Below are positions 13,995-27,710 of a DNA stretch of 64,000 nt, in pieces. Position numbers and translations under genes: made by a program. Source of the DNA: Sporodiniella umbellata. Its lineage: Eukaryota > Mucoromycota > Mucoromycetes > Mucorales > Rhizopodaceae. The stretch's first letter is position 1. The number at the start of each line of letters is the position of its first letter. The stretch spans positions 101,116 through 165,115 of the forward strand of contig JAIXMR010000055.1 in NCBI GenBank assembly GCA_025677835.1. The letters are read 5' to 3'. The notes under the pieces were generated by a model. That model saw only the letters and a program-made list of their open reading frames with translations. It was not told the origin of the DNA and ran no database searches.

Positions 13995-15239
13995 TCAAGA
14001 ACCCAAACTATGGTTTTTCATGCCCAAGGCAGAAAGAAAACAGAGAACGGAACAAACGACACCATAAATATAGGCTCTATGAATAGAAAATTCCAAACTA
14101 CGGATAACTATTGCTCGTATATCAAAATCCAAATCACGAATTTTAGAAATAGAAGTACGAATGAATTCGATCAGCTATATATTTCAGTTGAGTTGTTAAA
14201 TACGTCTGTCCTTGCTTCTTTTGCTTCTTTTGCTTTTTTTTTTTTTTCACCTCTACAGCTTCTGGACCTGATATTTCTTGATAGAGTTTTGATTTCAGAT
14301 TGGCTTGTAGAATGGCGGCTGCCAGAGCGCTGCCTGTGAGCCAACCCATGGAGCGACAAAGAGATATCATGGACGTTGCAGAAGCTGTATCTGAATAGGG
14401 AAGATCGACGACTAAAGCAATCATGGTAGCTACCAGAACACAACCAAAACAGAACCCTTCCATGTTCAAACAGACCATTTGGAAAAGCAAAGGGCTGTCT
14501 TTTTTCCAGCTGAACATTCCAACAGTAGCACACACATGTATTAAGAGCATAATGATAATAAAGTATTTATACCGACCTGCATATCCCAAGTATCGCCCAG
14601 CAGTCCAACACCCCAAAGCTACCATCAAGGTTCTTGGTAAAACCCAGATACCGGCAGAAGAAGCGTTATAGCCCACCACGCCCTAAAAACCTGACTTAGA
14701 CACACTCTCTCCCTCTCTCTATACCATGTCCATTAATTACCATAAAGAACTGGGGTGCTAAATAAATAAAGGCCATGCTGGAAGAACAAAGGAAAAAATT
14801 GCTGAAACAGATTGAGATTACGTTTTGATTTCTCATCATATTTCTTGAAATCACTGGATATTTTGCTATTTTGAATTCGTAGATCCCAAAAGAAAGAAAA
14901 AATAGCCCCGAAGAGATTAGTAAGGCCAACACCCAAGGGTCTGACCAAGCACGAGTATTGCCCCCTAATGAGGTACCGATGACCAGGGTAGTATTGGCTA
15001 TCAATATCAAGCAGGCACCAACCCAATCGATCTCTTTTAAGGTGCGGGTATCTCTTTGAAGTCCATAGTTCTCCAGGCGATAGAAATAAAAGTAGAGCAT
15101 AAAGAAACAAGGAGGTACATTTAAATAAAAGCAGTAACGCCAGCCCAAAGTATCATTGATTAGTCCACCCAAAGGAGCTCCAAGTGTATTACCGACCTTT
15201 TATATATATGCATATCACATTGTGAGTACTCTTGTTTTC

Positions 15240-15270
<31 letters not shown>

Positions 15271-16005
15271 TATAAATCACAATCATTTACTGTTTGCGCC
15301 ATGTTCACATAGGATTGGTATTTTCCTCGATTCCTTAAAGGTATCAAATCATGAATCATCACAGAGGCCATGGTTGCCAATCCACCGCCACCCAAGCCTG
15401 CTAATGCTCTTGCTATACTCATCTGACCTATGGTATTTGCAGCGCCGCAGAGCCAAGATCCCAAAAGAAAAAAACATAAAATAGTGATCAATGTTGTTTT
15501 TCGGCCCAAGATGTCTGATAGCTTTCCATCTAATACATGTTAAACATGCAAACGACACTGTTTTTTTTTTTTTTTTTTATCTTACACAAGGGTTGAAGAG
15601 CAGTTGCGCTCAACATGTAAGATGTCACAATCCAAACCGAAAGATTCGAACTGTGCTTCTTGATAAACAAGGACGTTCTCTCTCTTTTTATTTATTTATT
15701 ATTACCTTTCAAATTCGGTTCCTATTTGATTGAAAATTGTAATGACAATTGAAATATCCATGGAAGCCAAAAATGAACCAACGCATAAACTGTCAAGAAA
15801 TATTTAACGTATCTGCTTATTTTAGAGCGAAGCACACAAACCAAAGAGTTACTTGATTGACTGTGGTGTTGCCTAAATGTTCTCTGATAATCATTTCAGG
15901 GTCATGCTGCTCAGGTAATTGGCTGATATCCCCTATTTCCTCTTCCCTTGGTGGAATACTAGAGTAGTTTGGACAGAAGCTATCTGATGGATTTCTCTTT
16001 TTCAT
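13995..16005 (-). CDS. MFS transporter, vacuolar basic amino-acid (Vba/Fnx) type
   Basis: Seven exons on the minus strand (16005-15842, 15789-15706, 15650-15586, 15529-15291, 15196-14741, 14682-14251, 14174-13995) give 539 residues. After a soluble N-tail of about 55 residues comes a 14-helix drug/H+ antiporter-type MFS protein. The first helix carries ASMDISIV, a variant of the LDxTIV motif. Then come WIVTSYML, the loop motif GKLSDILGRK, ALAGLGGGG, RNRGKYQ, and NTLGAPLGG followed by GWRYCFYLNVP. This pattern is typical of Vba1/2 and Fnx1 proteins, which load basic amino acids into the vacuole. Substrate and membrane are inferred from the family. Intron 4 contains a long A/T run. The second exon is preceded by a short 52-base intron, chosen because it restores the motif. 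Confidence 0.82.
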
Positions 16006-16708
16006 TGCGAAAAATAAGAAAGAAACAAAGAAAAAAGGAATTGCTTCTTCCTTTGTCTGTGGGGATCAAATAGAAAAGTACATTTGAAACAACCCCATTT
16101 TGGAAATATGTGGTATTCTTCCAGTATCAACTACACGAAAAAAAAAAAAAAAAAACTACATACGTCCACTCGAATCATAGTTTGCCTTTTGGTTTTCTTT
16201 TCTTTATTTGTAGTACGAATAACTAGTAAAAGAGCTTTTTTTTTTTTTCGATAGATGAGGTTAGCCGTGTAACAATGGTCTTTGCGTATTTGAAGACATG
16301 GTTGCCTAACAACTACTTTGGTGTACATCTCTTGGTCGTTCAATTGGATAACAATAAATATGAAATGAACAGATTATTGCTTTTTTGTTAAAAGTCATGA
16401 AAAGTATTGTGTACCAGCAAATAAGATCAAAAATCCAATGTTTGTTTTTTATACGTAAGGGGTATACTTTACTGTGCCTTTTTTTTTTGCTTTTTGTTTT
16501 AAATAAAACCGTCGTTTCAAACTGCTTGCCTAAAAAAAAAAAAAGCGACTCCACAAGTGCCCATTTCATTTAGTAACTCGCTGTAACTTTTTTATTCTTA
16601 AAATTTTTGGGGGGAGGGGAAAACGCGTGGCCAGCTTACGCGTCCATCTTGTATTAAATATAAATTTAAAGTTTTAAAAGCTCAATTTTCACATTTTTTT
16701 TCTTTAAT
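16006..16708. other. Intergenic, divergent promoters
   Basis: This 703-base interval separates the minus-strand transporter from plus-strand ECM29, so it should contain both promoters. Small frames at 16131-16343 and 16306-16573 are A/T-run artefacts with no domain. No strong TATA box was found. Confidence 0.45.
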
Positions 16709-19700
16709 ATGAGTGACGAACTACAACTACTTGGTACGAAAAGCATAGTGTCATTTTTCTTCAAAAAAAAAAAAAAAAGCTAAAAATATTGGATTTTTTT
16801 TGAAGAAAATGTCGAGTTGAGGTTGGCAATGTCCAAAACAGATGCTCAACTGGAGAAAAACATTCAAGTTTTCCTACCTCCTGTTTTGCTAAAGTTAGCA
16901 AGTAATCAAACAGCTGTAAAAGCCAAGGTGATGGAAATCCTTTCTCATATCAACAAAAGAGTGAAACCAAACGAGAATATCAAACTACCTTTTGATGCGC
17001 TTTTGACACAATTCACCGACCATCGAATCACAGCGTTTGTCAAGAACTTTACCTTAATCTACCTGGAGATGAGTGCCGGCAGACAAAGCCCGGGAGAGAT
17101 AGCTAATCGATTGCCGGAATTAGTTCAAGGGATCAGTCTTAGACCAGTAAAGCAGAGAATACAACTTCTTCACATCATTTTGCCAGTAAATAGAAAGAAG
17201 GGGAGAAAAAGAGGGGTTATAAAAAACCTGGGTTTTTATTTTCTTATTTCCAGGTCCTTGAAAAATGGAATATGGATCATACAGAACAGTTATCAGCGAG
17301 AGAAGAAAAGTTTGGTTTCACCAAGAATCCCAATGATGCACTTACCATCTTGGGATTCTTTTTGGATGTTATGCTCTATCAACCTTTGACAGCCAGGGAT
17401 ATGAACGAAAACTCAGAGTCTATTAAACACTTGGGATTGAGCAAACAGGCTGTAGAGGATGTGACAAACAACGGTAAAGCTGAATGGACCATTAAAAAAC
17501 TCAAAGAAGCCAAGGTTAGTTTGGATTGGGTCGATCGAGTGCTTATTGTGTGTTTATAGCTTGGGATCTTGAAATTTGTTCTGACACCTATCTTCACGGA
17601 CAGTGAACGCTTGCCTCTCCTTACTGCAGGCGCTTGCGATTCAAATCATCAAGTCGTTTCTGCATGTGAAGACGGGTTACGAAGGTGGACTGGGTCAGTG
17701 GATTATGAGGACAAAAAGACGATTCAGACACTCTATAGAATGTACTTGGGATCCAAATCCTCCCATGAAAAGGACGTTCGTTCTGCAGCTTCTGCTTCGA
17801 TCCGTATCCGCATCCTTCAAAGCTTAAGCAAATCAGTCATTGCCGCAAATATGCCTGGATATATGGTTCAAACTATATTTGAGGGCATTTATGGCGATTC
17901 AACTACGGCAAAACTACAAAGATCTGCTATGGGCTATCTTCAATGGTGTGCCAGAATAGTAAATTGTAAAAAACAAAAAAAAAAAAACAAAAAAAAAAAA
18001 AAAGTTTTATATAACCTTTTTCACTGAATTAGAGTACTGAAGAAAATATGAGTCAAATTGCTCCTATTGTTGTATCTGGATTGTTAAAGTATATAAATCA
18101 AAACGAAGGTGGTAAGGGCATCGATGGTGATAGTGTGAAAGGCAGTGCTTATGTCGCTTGTGGGCTGGTTCTCAAAAAAGGTACCCATTTTTTTTTTTTT
18201 GTTTGTCTTTATCCATCTTTTTTTTTTTTTTTTTTAGCTCCTAAGGTTGGACTTTCGGATCTGGAAGTATTGTCATTGTTTTTTGAGCGTTTGGAAACAG
18301 AAGAAAAAAACACACGCACCTATGTTCAAGATGCCCTTTCTTCTATGATTGAGGTTTATGTTGATCTTCCTTCAACATCCCCTGTCTACAAAGACTTGCA
18401 AGATCTCATCTTGAAAACTGTACAGAAGGTATATGTCAGATATGCATCCCAAAAAAAAAAAGGGGGGGGGGAAAGGCTAACTTTCTATCTTAGAACGACC
18501 CTTACTCTCGCTACATGGCACTAAAATATGCAAATGCTATCTATCCATTCTCATCTGTATTTGCACGTTACGTGTGTCTTTTAGGGTTTTCAAACACAGT
18601 TTCCAAGCTAGAAGTAAAGGAAGAGTGTAACCGAGGCCTGACCCCTTTTGTTCGCAGCAATATATCTGGACTCGCAAAGGTAGTCGATGTGGTACCTACT
18701 TCAGAACTACCTGATTTGCTTGAGTTGGTGACCTATATCTATCAGCAAAAGCCCCACCAGGAATATACTCTTTCATCCAAAACACCTACCGTTCGAGGCT
18801 ACCCTACTGAAGTATATTCTGAAATACTAGGTTTTATACGTATGATCTGGGTTCTACAAGCCAATCCGACTACTATCTTGATTGACAGCTATGTCTCTGA
18901 TAAAGTGGACAATAGCATGTCAGATGACCCTGTAGCCATGAATAACTTTAGAACCAACATTGAGGACTTTTGGTCCAATGGAGATATAGAGCGCCGTGAA
19001 ATGGTAGAGCAATGGCTTGGGCTTGTTCAAGACGGTTTAAATCCTGACCTTCGTGGTAATAACGATATAGAAAAAAAAAAAAAAAAGATGGGTCAGTACT
19101 AATCTTTTGATAGATCCTGTTTTGCTTACTAGCTCTGCAAAATGCCTGCTTGAAATGATATCACTCGGGCCTTCTTCTATTTCTACCATCTTCAATACCA
19201 ACCTAGACTTTTTTAAATCCCTTTGTTTATCTGAAAAACCCGATGCCCGAGCTTTGGTCTCTCACATCTTTGGTATTATTGTCAGCCACGAAAGTATTTC
19301 GGAGGCTGATATTGAGCAACTGCTGAAGGAGTTCAACACTCTTTTGGAAGCCCCCGAGACACAAAAGCAACGGGATCATCCCCACCGCCACGGTGCTGTT
19401 TTGGCAATTGGTTACGTTTTGGGACGATGCCAGTATCGCCATCGGTCGATTTCACATGCGCTCGTGCAACGGTCTATTGAAAATCTGGCAAAGCTTCTCC
19501 AGGGTACGCCTAGCTCCACCTTTTACTCACTCGCAGGTGCTGCTTGTCAGTCTTTGGGAGAGATAGGAAGAACCAAGGTGTTCCCCTTTCCTGTCAAAAA
19601 GAAAGACGAAGCGAACGACTCTATGGAAATTACATTGACGCTGCAAGGCATTGTTGAAAAGCTGATTGACCTTTCAAAGTCGTGTAAGGAAGTCAAAGTT

Positions 19701-22643
19701 CAGGAAAAGGCCATTTTGGCATTAGGTCATCTGAGTATTCCTTTCAAGCAGCATCACTCTCTGGTCGATCTTGTTCTCGACTGCTTTTTTGCCACGGCCG
19801 ATTCAAAGCAGGTAGAGATCGCTTTTGCCACCGGAGAGGCTATGTCGATCGTGGCCTTTGGCTGGCATTCGCAAGCCATGCAAAAGTTCAAAGACACTAG
19901 CGATATGCCAGTGTTGGAGACTCTGGAGCCATTGGACTATGACTTCCAGTCTACGTTGGACAAAGTCGTGAGCCGCTACGTGGCTAGCGATCGATCTTGG
20001 TACCGTAAGGCGGCTTCGATTTGGTTGCTTTCCATACTAAAATTCGGGCAAGACCATCCGCTTGTTTCCAAAAACCTTCGTGTGATCCATGCCTCGTTCT
20101 CCCGTCTTTTAGGTGATCGCGACGACTTTACTCAAGAGTGCGCCTCCAAAGGCCTCGGTCTTGTCTATGAATACGGCGATAGCGGGCTGAAGGAGGATAT
20201 GCTTTATTCGCTTGTGGGCACATTTACCGAAGGCCGCACTATCCAGGCCCAGTCTGTGACGGATAGCACCGTCTTGTTTGAGGAAGGCGCCTTGGGAGCC
20301 ACTCCGGACGGCAATTCGATCACCACCTACAAAGAGCTGTGCTCGCTTGCGTCTGAGCTGAACCAGCCTGATTTGATTTACAAGTTTATGAACCTGGCCA
20401 ACCACAACGCGATGTGGACGTCTCGTAAAGGCGCTGCGTTTGGTTTCCAGAACTTGATGTCGCTTGCGGAAAAGGAGATGACACCTTACCTTCCTCGGCT
20501 TGTTCCCAAGCTCTATAGATACCAATTTGACCCCAATCCTCGTGTGAATCAAACGATGAAATCGATCTGGCAGTCGCTTGTCAAGGACAACCAAAAGACG
20601 ATTGACACCTACTTTGAGCAGATCATGCAAGACCTCTTGACAGGCTTGGGTAACCATCAATGGAGAGTGCGTGAGGCATCGTGTGCCGCTTTAAACGATC
20701 TTGTCCAAGGGCGTAAGTTGGGTCAAATCGAACCCTTTCTGGAAAAGTTATGGCAGATGTCGTTCCGTGCTTTGGACGATATCAAGGATTCTGTAAGACA
20801 GGCTGCTACCCAAACCTGTCGCACGCTCACCAAACTGACCGTACATTACTGTGATCCGACCATGGTGGCTATGAATGATGGCGAGAAGGTGATGCGTATC
20901 GTCATGCCTTTCCTGTTGGAAAAAGGCATTGTTTCTGATGCGGAAGATGTTCGCAAGTTTAGTTTGGACGCAGTACTTTGTGTGTGTAAAACAGGGGCAG
21001 GTTTACTGAAAAAGTATATTCCTGAAATCATTGATACCCTACTTCAATCGCTCTCTTGTAAGTCTATCTTTTTAAATCTGTTGTGCTAACCAAAAACAAA
21101 CAAACAATAGCGCTTGAGCCTCAGTCCATGAACTACCTGAGTTTTCATGTAGACAAGTACAACATTTCTCAAGAACAGCTCGACAACGCTCGTCTGAACG
21201 GAGCCAAGAATTCACCCATGATGGAAGGTATTGAGCACTGTGTTTATCAGATTGACGACACGGTGATGGAAGAACTTACGACTCGAATCATCCATATTAT
21301 TCGAAAAGGCACCGGCTTGCCTACCAAGGTAAGTGTTTGCACTGGGAAAGAGGGGGAGTTTTTTTTTTTTGCTGATCGACTGTATCTAGGCAGGATGTGC
21401 TCGTTTTATTGTTACGCTTGTCATGAACCGTCGAACGACCTTTGCACCCTATGCAGATGACTACTTGAAGGCATTGAGTGGCACGGTCCGGTCCAAGAAC
21501 ACGGTGATCCGCAAGTCGTATGCGACTGCGATTGGCTATGTATGTGGGGTGGCCTCACGTGACCGGCTTCTGTCGCTGATCAAGCACCTAAAGAAGCTGT
21601 ATGTAGAAGAAGAGGATGAAGAAGCCAAAGCAGGCAGTGCAGTGACAGCGGTAGAAATCAGTCGGTTTGCCAAAGATCAGGCGAATGCAGTAGCCAGCTC
21701 GCTAGTGCCGCTGATCTACTTTGGCAAGAACGATCCCGAAAAGGAGATCAAAGAGCTATGGAAGGCCGCTTGGGAGCATTTGACGTCCGGTGTGAATAGC
21801 ATGGTGACACTCTATGTCAGCGAGATATTAGCGTTTGTGCAACCGTTGTTAACGTCCCCTTCGTGGGGTGTAAAACAGACAGCAGCGTTGACCATTGCCG
21901 ATATGTGTACAGTTTCTGATGCAAGCATTTGTCCCTATGCAGATAAGCTGATGCCTGTGATCATTGCCACCCTCGCCACTCGCGTCTGGGCTGGAAAAGA
22001 ACATGTGGTGGCAGCCTTGGTCAGGTTGTTTCGGGCCACCCGACAGAAAGCGTCGGCGGACATGAACGTAAGCCCAAGCGGTAGGGAGGTGCTCGAACTC
22101 TTGGTGAGGGAGCTCAAGCGAAAGAACCTGAGATATCAACACCAGGTGATGCTTTCCCTCCAAACGTTCAACGAGGACTTTTCGGAACGTGTGGAAGCGT
22201 TTGAGAGGCCTTTTGTGGTTTTGAAAGCGCTTTGTTTGCTGGATACAAAAGAAGTCCAAGAGGAAGACGAAGATATTTCTTCTAGTTTAGTAGATACTAT
22301 CAAGAGTTCGGCCTTCCGATGTCTTGTCTCTGGATTTCGACCCAAGACGTTCTCTCAGCAAGAGGCGTACACAGAAGAGTTGTGCAAACTATTGACCGAC
22401 GGTTATTTAGGAAACCCAGTGAACGTGCAGGTAGCGGTGGTTCATTCTCTGGATGGGTTTGTCAAGCAGTGCAGTCAGGCGTGCCTAGCCAAACCGGGTG
22501 TCTATGAAAACCTCAGCGAGACCTTGACGCACGCCTCTAGCTATGGGAGATACAGTACAGTCCAGTCGGTAGCAGCCAACACGTTAGTCTATTTAAAACA
22601 GCTTTCAGATGAATCTAGAAACGGTAGCACTCATGTAGTATAA
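16709..22643 (+). CDS. ECM29: Proteasome adaptor and scaffold ECM29
   Basis: Ten exons (16709-16733, 16806-17185, 17254-17514, 17560-17958, 18033-18180, 18238-18428, 18494-19055, 19114-21057, 21111-21328, 21390-22643) encode 1,793 residues, the expected size. It is built of HEAT repeats throughout. Recognisable family segments are ECASKGLGLVYEYG, YKELCSLASELNQPDLIYKF and SRKGAAFGFQNL, plus the N-terminal LRLAMSKTDAQLEKN. ECM29 binds the 26S proteasome, stabilises core-regulatory particle association, and links proteasomes to quality control and vesicle traffic. The first exon is only 25 nt. The long 3' exons have clearly higher GC than the 5' exons. Exon phases all agree. Confident identification from motif content. 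Confidence 0.9.
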
Positions 22644-22987
22644 ACATGTACGAAATAAAACTCTATGCATCACACGAAATGAAATCTATTTTTGTGTGAT
22701 CTCAAATGTTTCAGTGGTAAGTTTAGAGCCATTCGATTCTAGAGAACGTTTCAAACTCCCTTCTGAGAACCAAAGAGGAAGAAGCCCTTGGCTGTTCTTT
22801 TGTGTCAATAGAAACGTTGATAAGAAGCCAAAAAAAAAAAAAGGGGGGGGGAGGGAAATGAATAGAAAATGCTGTAGAAGAAATACAGTGTCTTTTTTTT
22901 TTAAAAAAGGTTATACAGTCTTGAGTGAAAAAAAAAAAAAGAAATTTATTGGTTGAGATTAATAAGAAAGAGATTAAAGAAATGTTG

Positions 22988-23045
<58 letters not shown>

Positions 23046-23126
23046 GTATGAAGTGATTTTTTTTTTTTTTTTTTTTGGTGTGTGTGTGTAAAAGGGAATA
23101 TATAGATTAAAAGTGAATGTGAGAGT
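22644..23126. other. Convergent 3' interval packed with homopolymers
   Basis: The region between ECM29 (plus) and the UNC93-like gene (minus) contains an A12G8 block (about 22831-22851), a T10A6 block (22893-22908), a long A run (about 22992-23013), a T run of more than 20 (about 23020-23045), another T run (about 23058-23076) and a GT repeat. No gene. Confidence 0.6.
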
Positions 23127-24602
23127 TTAGTTGGTTTCTTGACTGCGTTTATGACCATCAAGTTCACCTGCTTCGATTTCCTTGGTTTCATGCAGGTTAT
23201 CGACTTGACCGCCGACCATCTTTTCAGCTTGAACACCGTCAATGAGATTGTCTACGTTTTCAACGGTCACATCGGCTACGCGAAGACAGACGAGGTAAGC
23301 CAGAGCCAAACCGACGCCTTCAATGACAAAGTTGACGATCAATTGGTTCATGAACGAGGTATGTGTAGCGTCGACTTGGGCGGAGATAGCGTTGGCTGCA
23401 TTTTGGATGGTCTTGTAAAAGCCACCATAACGAGCAGAACGTTCGGTATCGTTGGTCATTGTGCCCAAGAGCCAGTAGATGAAACCTTGATAGATGGCAT
23501 CGACAAGGCCAAAGACGGCATACAAGACAATGTAACCGCCATAGTTTTCAGAGTAAATATCGACCTTGACAAAGTCAGCAGCCTTGACACTTTCAAAGGT
23601 AAACTTGTTCTGGACAAAGATGGCGCCAATCCAACTGGCAGCGAGCAAAGCCAAGACCAAGGTGTTGGCGATGATGGCACGCGTCTTACGGTTACCGAGC
23701 TTTTCGTAATCCAAGAGCCAACCAAAGAAGCCAGCGCCAATGATTTGACAGAGCCAGTAGACAAAGTTGTTTAGGGAGCGAGCACGGATAGAGAAGAATC
23801 CACCACCGTTATAGACCTGGAATTGATAGGTGTAGAACCAGTTGGAGCCGGCAAAGAGAGGAATCAAGCAGAGCATCTTCCAGTCACGGAACAAGGCCAG
23901 GATCTCGACGGCTTCACGGCGCCAGTTGGAGAATTTGTGCAGAGAGACAGGCGAACCGTCAGCACGCACGACCTTGTGGGCAGGCAAGAGAGCCAGGGCT
24001 AGAAAAGCGCCAAAAGCCATGATACACATAAAACCAATGTAGGTGCCAGTAGAGACCGTGTTGTTTGCGTTACCAAAGTTGTTTCCGAGGGTAATCGCAG
24101 CACCGACGGTAGCACCCAAATTGAAAACCATCCAGAAAATCGAAAACGCTTTTCCTTTTCCGTTTTCATCAGGATAGGACATCATAATACCAGCTTGGGC
24201 GGTCCATAAAAAGCCAGCACCGATACCAAGAATGGCACCGGTAGCAATGGTGAAACCAGCATTGGGTGTAAGGTAAGATCCGACATAGAGAACATAAGCC
24301 AAAGCGGCAGGTACAAGAATACGATGACCAAAGATGTTGTACCTAGTCACAGCCTATCAGTTCTACCTTTCTTTTTTTTTTTTTTTCTTATTCACTTACA
24401 CAGGGGCACCGATCAAAGAGCATACAGTAAAGGTAACAGCCAAAGCAGTATTAGCGTCGTTGGTGACCTTGGGATCTGCCTGGCCTGCACCGCCCATACC
24501 GTTCAAAGCGTTGAACATACCGGGACAACAGAAACAGATGAAGCCCACAAGGAACACTTGAAAGTTTGGGTCGCTGTATCGAAAAGGTAATTTAAATCCC
24601 AT
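23127..24602 (-). CDS. UNC93-like MFS membrane transporter
   Basis: Two exons (24602-24400 and 24342-23127) give 472 residues with about 11-12 membrane helices. The N-terminal KLPFRYSDPNFQVFLVGF, CCPGMFNALNGMGGAG and TNDANTALA motifs are characteristic of the fungal UNC93/DUF895 branch of the major facilitator superfamily. So are GIGAGFLWTAQAG and MSYPDENGKGKAFSIFW further on. The tail is soluble and charged. Transported substrate is unknown; animal UNC93 proteins act in K+ channel regulation and receptor trafficking. GC content is higher than in the flanks, suggesting a well-expressed gene. The ATG at 24602 follows a pyrimidine-rich leader; an extra upstream exon cannot be excluded. Confidence 0.82.
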
Positions 24603-24773
24603 CACAATTCTTTGGAGAGGGGGAGGAAAGGGAATATGAAAAAAAAGAGAAAGTTGAAAGAAGAATAAAATCAAGAAAAAAAAAAAGGTTAATTTTTATA
24701 CTAAATTGAATGGCAGACAGGGTTACCTAAGCGGATCAAGTTTACCACATTCGGTAAATTGAAAAAAGTGGGG

Positions 24774-24816
<43 letters not shown>

Positions 24817-24996
24817 AAAAATCAGTTATTTCTTTCACCAATAATTTGACAAGTTTCAGTTTCCGGATTTCCCACGTACAGGGAAAAAGAGGTTTACCTT
24901 GAGGGGTACAAACACCCTTTGGAAACCCTGATGGGTTCAAAGACCCTTTTGAACGCTCTGAAGGGGGAGAACTAGTTTAGAGAAAGGTTTCTTTTA
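24603..24996. other. Intergenic with a very long A run
   Basis: This interval holds the leader of the UNC93-like gene and the 3' flank of Syo1, both minus strand. An uninterrupted A run of about 38 bases occurs near 24775-24812. Nearby sequence (24890-24970) repeats words such as CCCTTT and AACCCT without forming a clear repeat unit. Confidence 0.5.
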
Positions 24997-25583
24997 TTAT
25001 CCTCTTTGTTCTGTCTTTTTGTATTGGATAAAGGCTTTCAAGTTCAGCAGTGCTTCATCGCCCCTTTCTCGTAAATCATGATTCTTTCTTCCATCAATGG
25101 CCTTGACCTAGCAAAGGTTAGTATCCGATTGTCTTTTCTCGTTCATTTACCATTGCACGAACAGGAGAAGGCAGCTTGTTGAGTGCCTTCAGAAAGCCAC
25201 CCTGGACAAACACTGGGAAATCATAGTCAAACTCACAATCACTGTACACGTCGTACATAAAATTCAAGGCTTCCACTAGAACCGAAGGCTCTTTTCGCTG
25301 CTGGGTTGCGTTTTGGATCAGGTTCATGATAAAAATACCAATGGTCTATATCAAGTGATTTCCCTCCCCCCCATTGAGTTACACACGTTGGTTCTTTCAC
25401 ACTTTCACCTACCTTATTTGTCTCGATGTCTCCCTGGCGCATCGCCATCGGTCCTAAACAGCCCACAATCTTGACTCGAATGGATGAGTCAAAAGCCATC
25501 TGGTCATAGCTTCCACAGAGTGCTTGGACATCGGACGCTATTAATGGCTAGAATAAATAAATGTCAGGTGAAATGACTCGATG

Positions 25584-25622
<39 letters not shown>

Positions 25623-26823
25623 TACAATGTGTTGGCCTAGACCTCGGCCAAGGGCCCACAGACAACCAATGATCGTTTCCAGCAGGTTGAGCCAATCATG
25701 TGCTGGCTTTAAGGTGCTAATCTCATTGGCCAGAAGAAACAGCCATCGCCAGAGCTGGGTGGCATCTGAGCTATGTTCCCCGTACCAGTACTGGGTCGGT
25801 AGCTCGTTCATGGCCAGCAGAAAGTTATTGAGACATTCCAGCGCGCGTTGGTGAGTCAGCGTAAGCCCATGGACGATCTGGGCTGCCCCGGCCATGGGTT
25901 GGTAAGAAATCGGAGTGGTGGTGGAAAGTCGGATCAGCTGAGGCAAAACATCTTGAATGTACGACTGCACCACTGGGTTGTTACGGATCGCTTCAGCGGT
26001 AGCCGTAGAGCCCATCCAGGCTTCCACTTCTTCCTCGTTTTCTTCCACTGGCACTGTCTCTTCACCCTCCTCTTTCATCGTCTCATCCACATCCTCATAG
26101 CCGTCCTCTAATAACATTCATCTTTTCTATCCTTCCTAACCACTCTTGCTTACCTTCTGAACCGTCCTGGACACAAATATCTGCCAACAATTCTAACGCG
26201 AGTTGAACAATCGACAAGTGGTTCTCTACTTGCTCTAAATACAACTATAATATATACAAGTGTCCGTTGAGTTCATAATTCTCTGTGTTTAGGATTTACT
26301 TCTTCGTTGGTCAATGCTTGTTTTGGTGTAGGTGCAATCGCGTTTTCCCCCTCTGTTTCCAGCCGAATGTTCTATCCAATGCTATTATTTTAAAAGAAAG
26401 AAAGAAAAAAAAAAAGGGGGGGGGAAATGCCTACACCGCTCTCGACAGCTGCCTTGACTTTGGTAGCCACCTCTTGAAGATCGTAGGCCAAGACACGCGT
26501 CAATACGGGTACGATAGCCTTGTGTAATTCCAGAGTTGAATCGGTTTCGTCTGCCCATGAAGTAGACATGCTGACAATCTCTCGAATGTTGATCAAAATG
26601 GCTATCGAGAAAAGGGTCAAGAAGTAGGTCTTTTCTGAAGCGTCTTACCACAAGCCAAGACTTGGACCAGAGGATCGTGTTGAGGGTTTTGGACGATAGC
26701 CAACAGACGTTGTGTGTATTCAGGATGGTTTTGGAATTCGATAAAGATATCTCGATTGTTATCTGTCAAGGTATTCAAACATTGACCTAAATACTACCGG
26801 TTGGAACACACATTCTTCAAACG

Positions 26824-26862
<39 letters not shown>

Positions 26863-27710
26863 AACCTGCAGCAATCACTACGCGTGTAGGACAATGCTCA
26901 GATGCTTGTAAGAACGAAGTCAAGAAGGTGATGATATTCATTCGATTGATAGCCACAATGTATTTATCAGAAGCCTCGCTAGAACCAAAAACACGTTCAA
27001 TACATCCTGTCAACCTAGCCCGCTTACCATATACTCCAGATCACATAGATAAAATTCTCAGTGACGTCCCAAATCGACTTTCTTTTGTCCATATCCGTAT
27101 CATCTTCCAAAGGTGCCTTGTTGATCATAGCGTCAATGGTTTTGATAATCTAATAGGCGTCAGTGGTTACTTTTCTTTAGAGGGGCATAGGTACTTCAGG
27201 AAGTAATTCTGATAAGGGTTGCATAATATTGCGGGAATAAAATTCTTTGGCTGCACTCGGATCAACAGACGCAAGGTTTCTTACCATAACAAAAAGAATG
27301 GTGAGCTAAACGTTTGTTTTCTGAAAACTTGAAAAACTCACCTCAATGCACCCAAGGCTTCCTCTCTGACTTCTTGTTGACTTGCATTTAAACAGTCAAT
27401 CAGATGAGGAAGAACTCCTTTGCTGAGCAGGCTTTTACGTGTTTGACCGTCCGCAACGAAAAGGTTAGAAACACAAGCAGCAGCCCAGGCTCTCTCAGTT
27501 GGGTCATTCGAAGTCAACTAGAAAACTGATCTCAACCGAGGCTTTTTAATGATTTTTGAAATTCAACTTTACCTTGTCTGCCACAGGGGCGATTTGGTCA
27601 GACGAAAGTGTCGTTGAAGTTGCTTGTTGAATACCAGCTTCAACTCTTTTTCTATAAAGTGGACTGTTGCGCTTTTTTAAATTGTTTTTCTTTTGTCGAA
27701 GCTTGCCCAT
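24997..27710 (-). CDS. SYO1: Symportin Syo1 / HEATR3 homolog (RpL5-RpL11 import chaperone)
   Basis: Thirteen exons on the minus strand: 27710-27573, 27517-27342, 27279-27195, 27149-27028, 27014-26866, 26786-26649, 26601-26435, 26371-26300, 26244-26154, 26107-25626, 25547-25413, 25345-25151 and 25107-24997. They join in phase to 686 residues, close to human HEATR3. The start MGKLRQKKNNLKKRNSPL is the basic tail typical of this family. Armadillo/HEAT repeats follow, interrupted by an acidic loop in the exon starting at 26107 (EDVDETMKEEGEE) as in Syo1. It ends with the conserved ALLNLKAFIQYKK. Syo1 carries ribosomal proteins uL18/L5 and uL5/L11 into the nucleus and helps assemble the 5S RNP. 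One intron contains a T31A9 block. Confidence 0.88.

Noticed and set aside
20109..20660. 183-aa minus-strand ORF inside ECM29
   Set aside because: Shadow frame opposite strongly supported HEAT-repeat coding sequence.
23139..23774. 211-aa plus-strand ORF opposite the UNC93-like gene
   Set aside because: Antisense shadow of a GC-richer coding exon; the minus strand has the clear transporter motifs.
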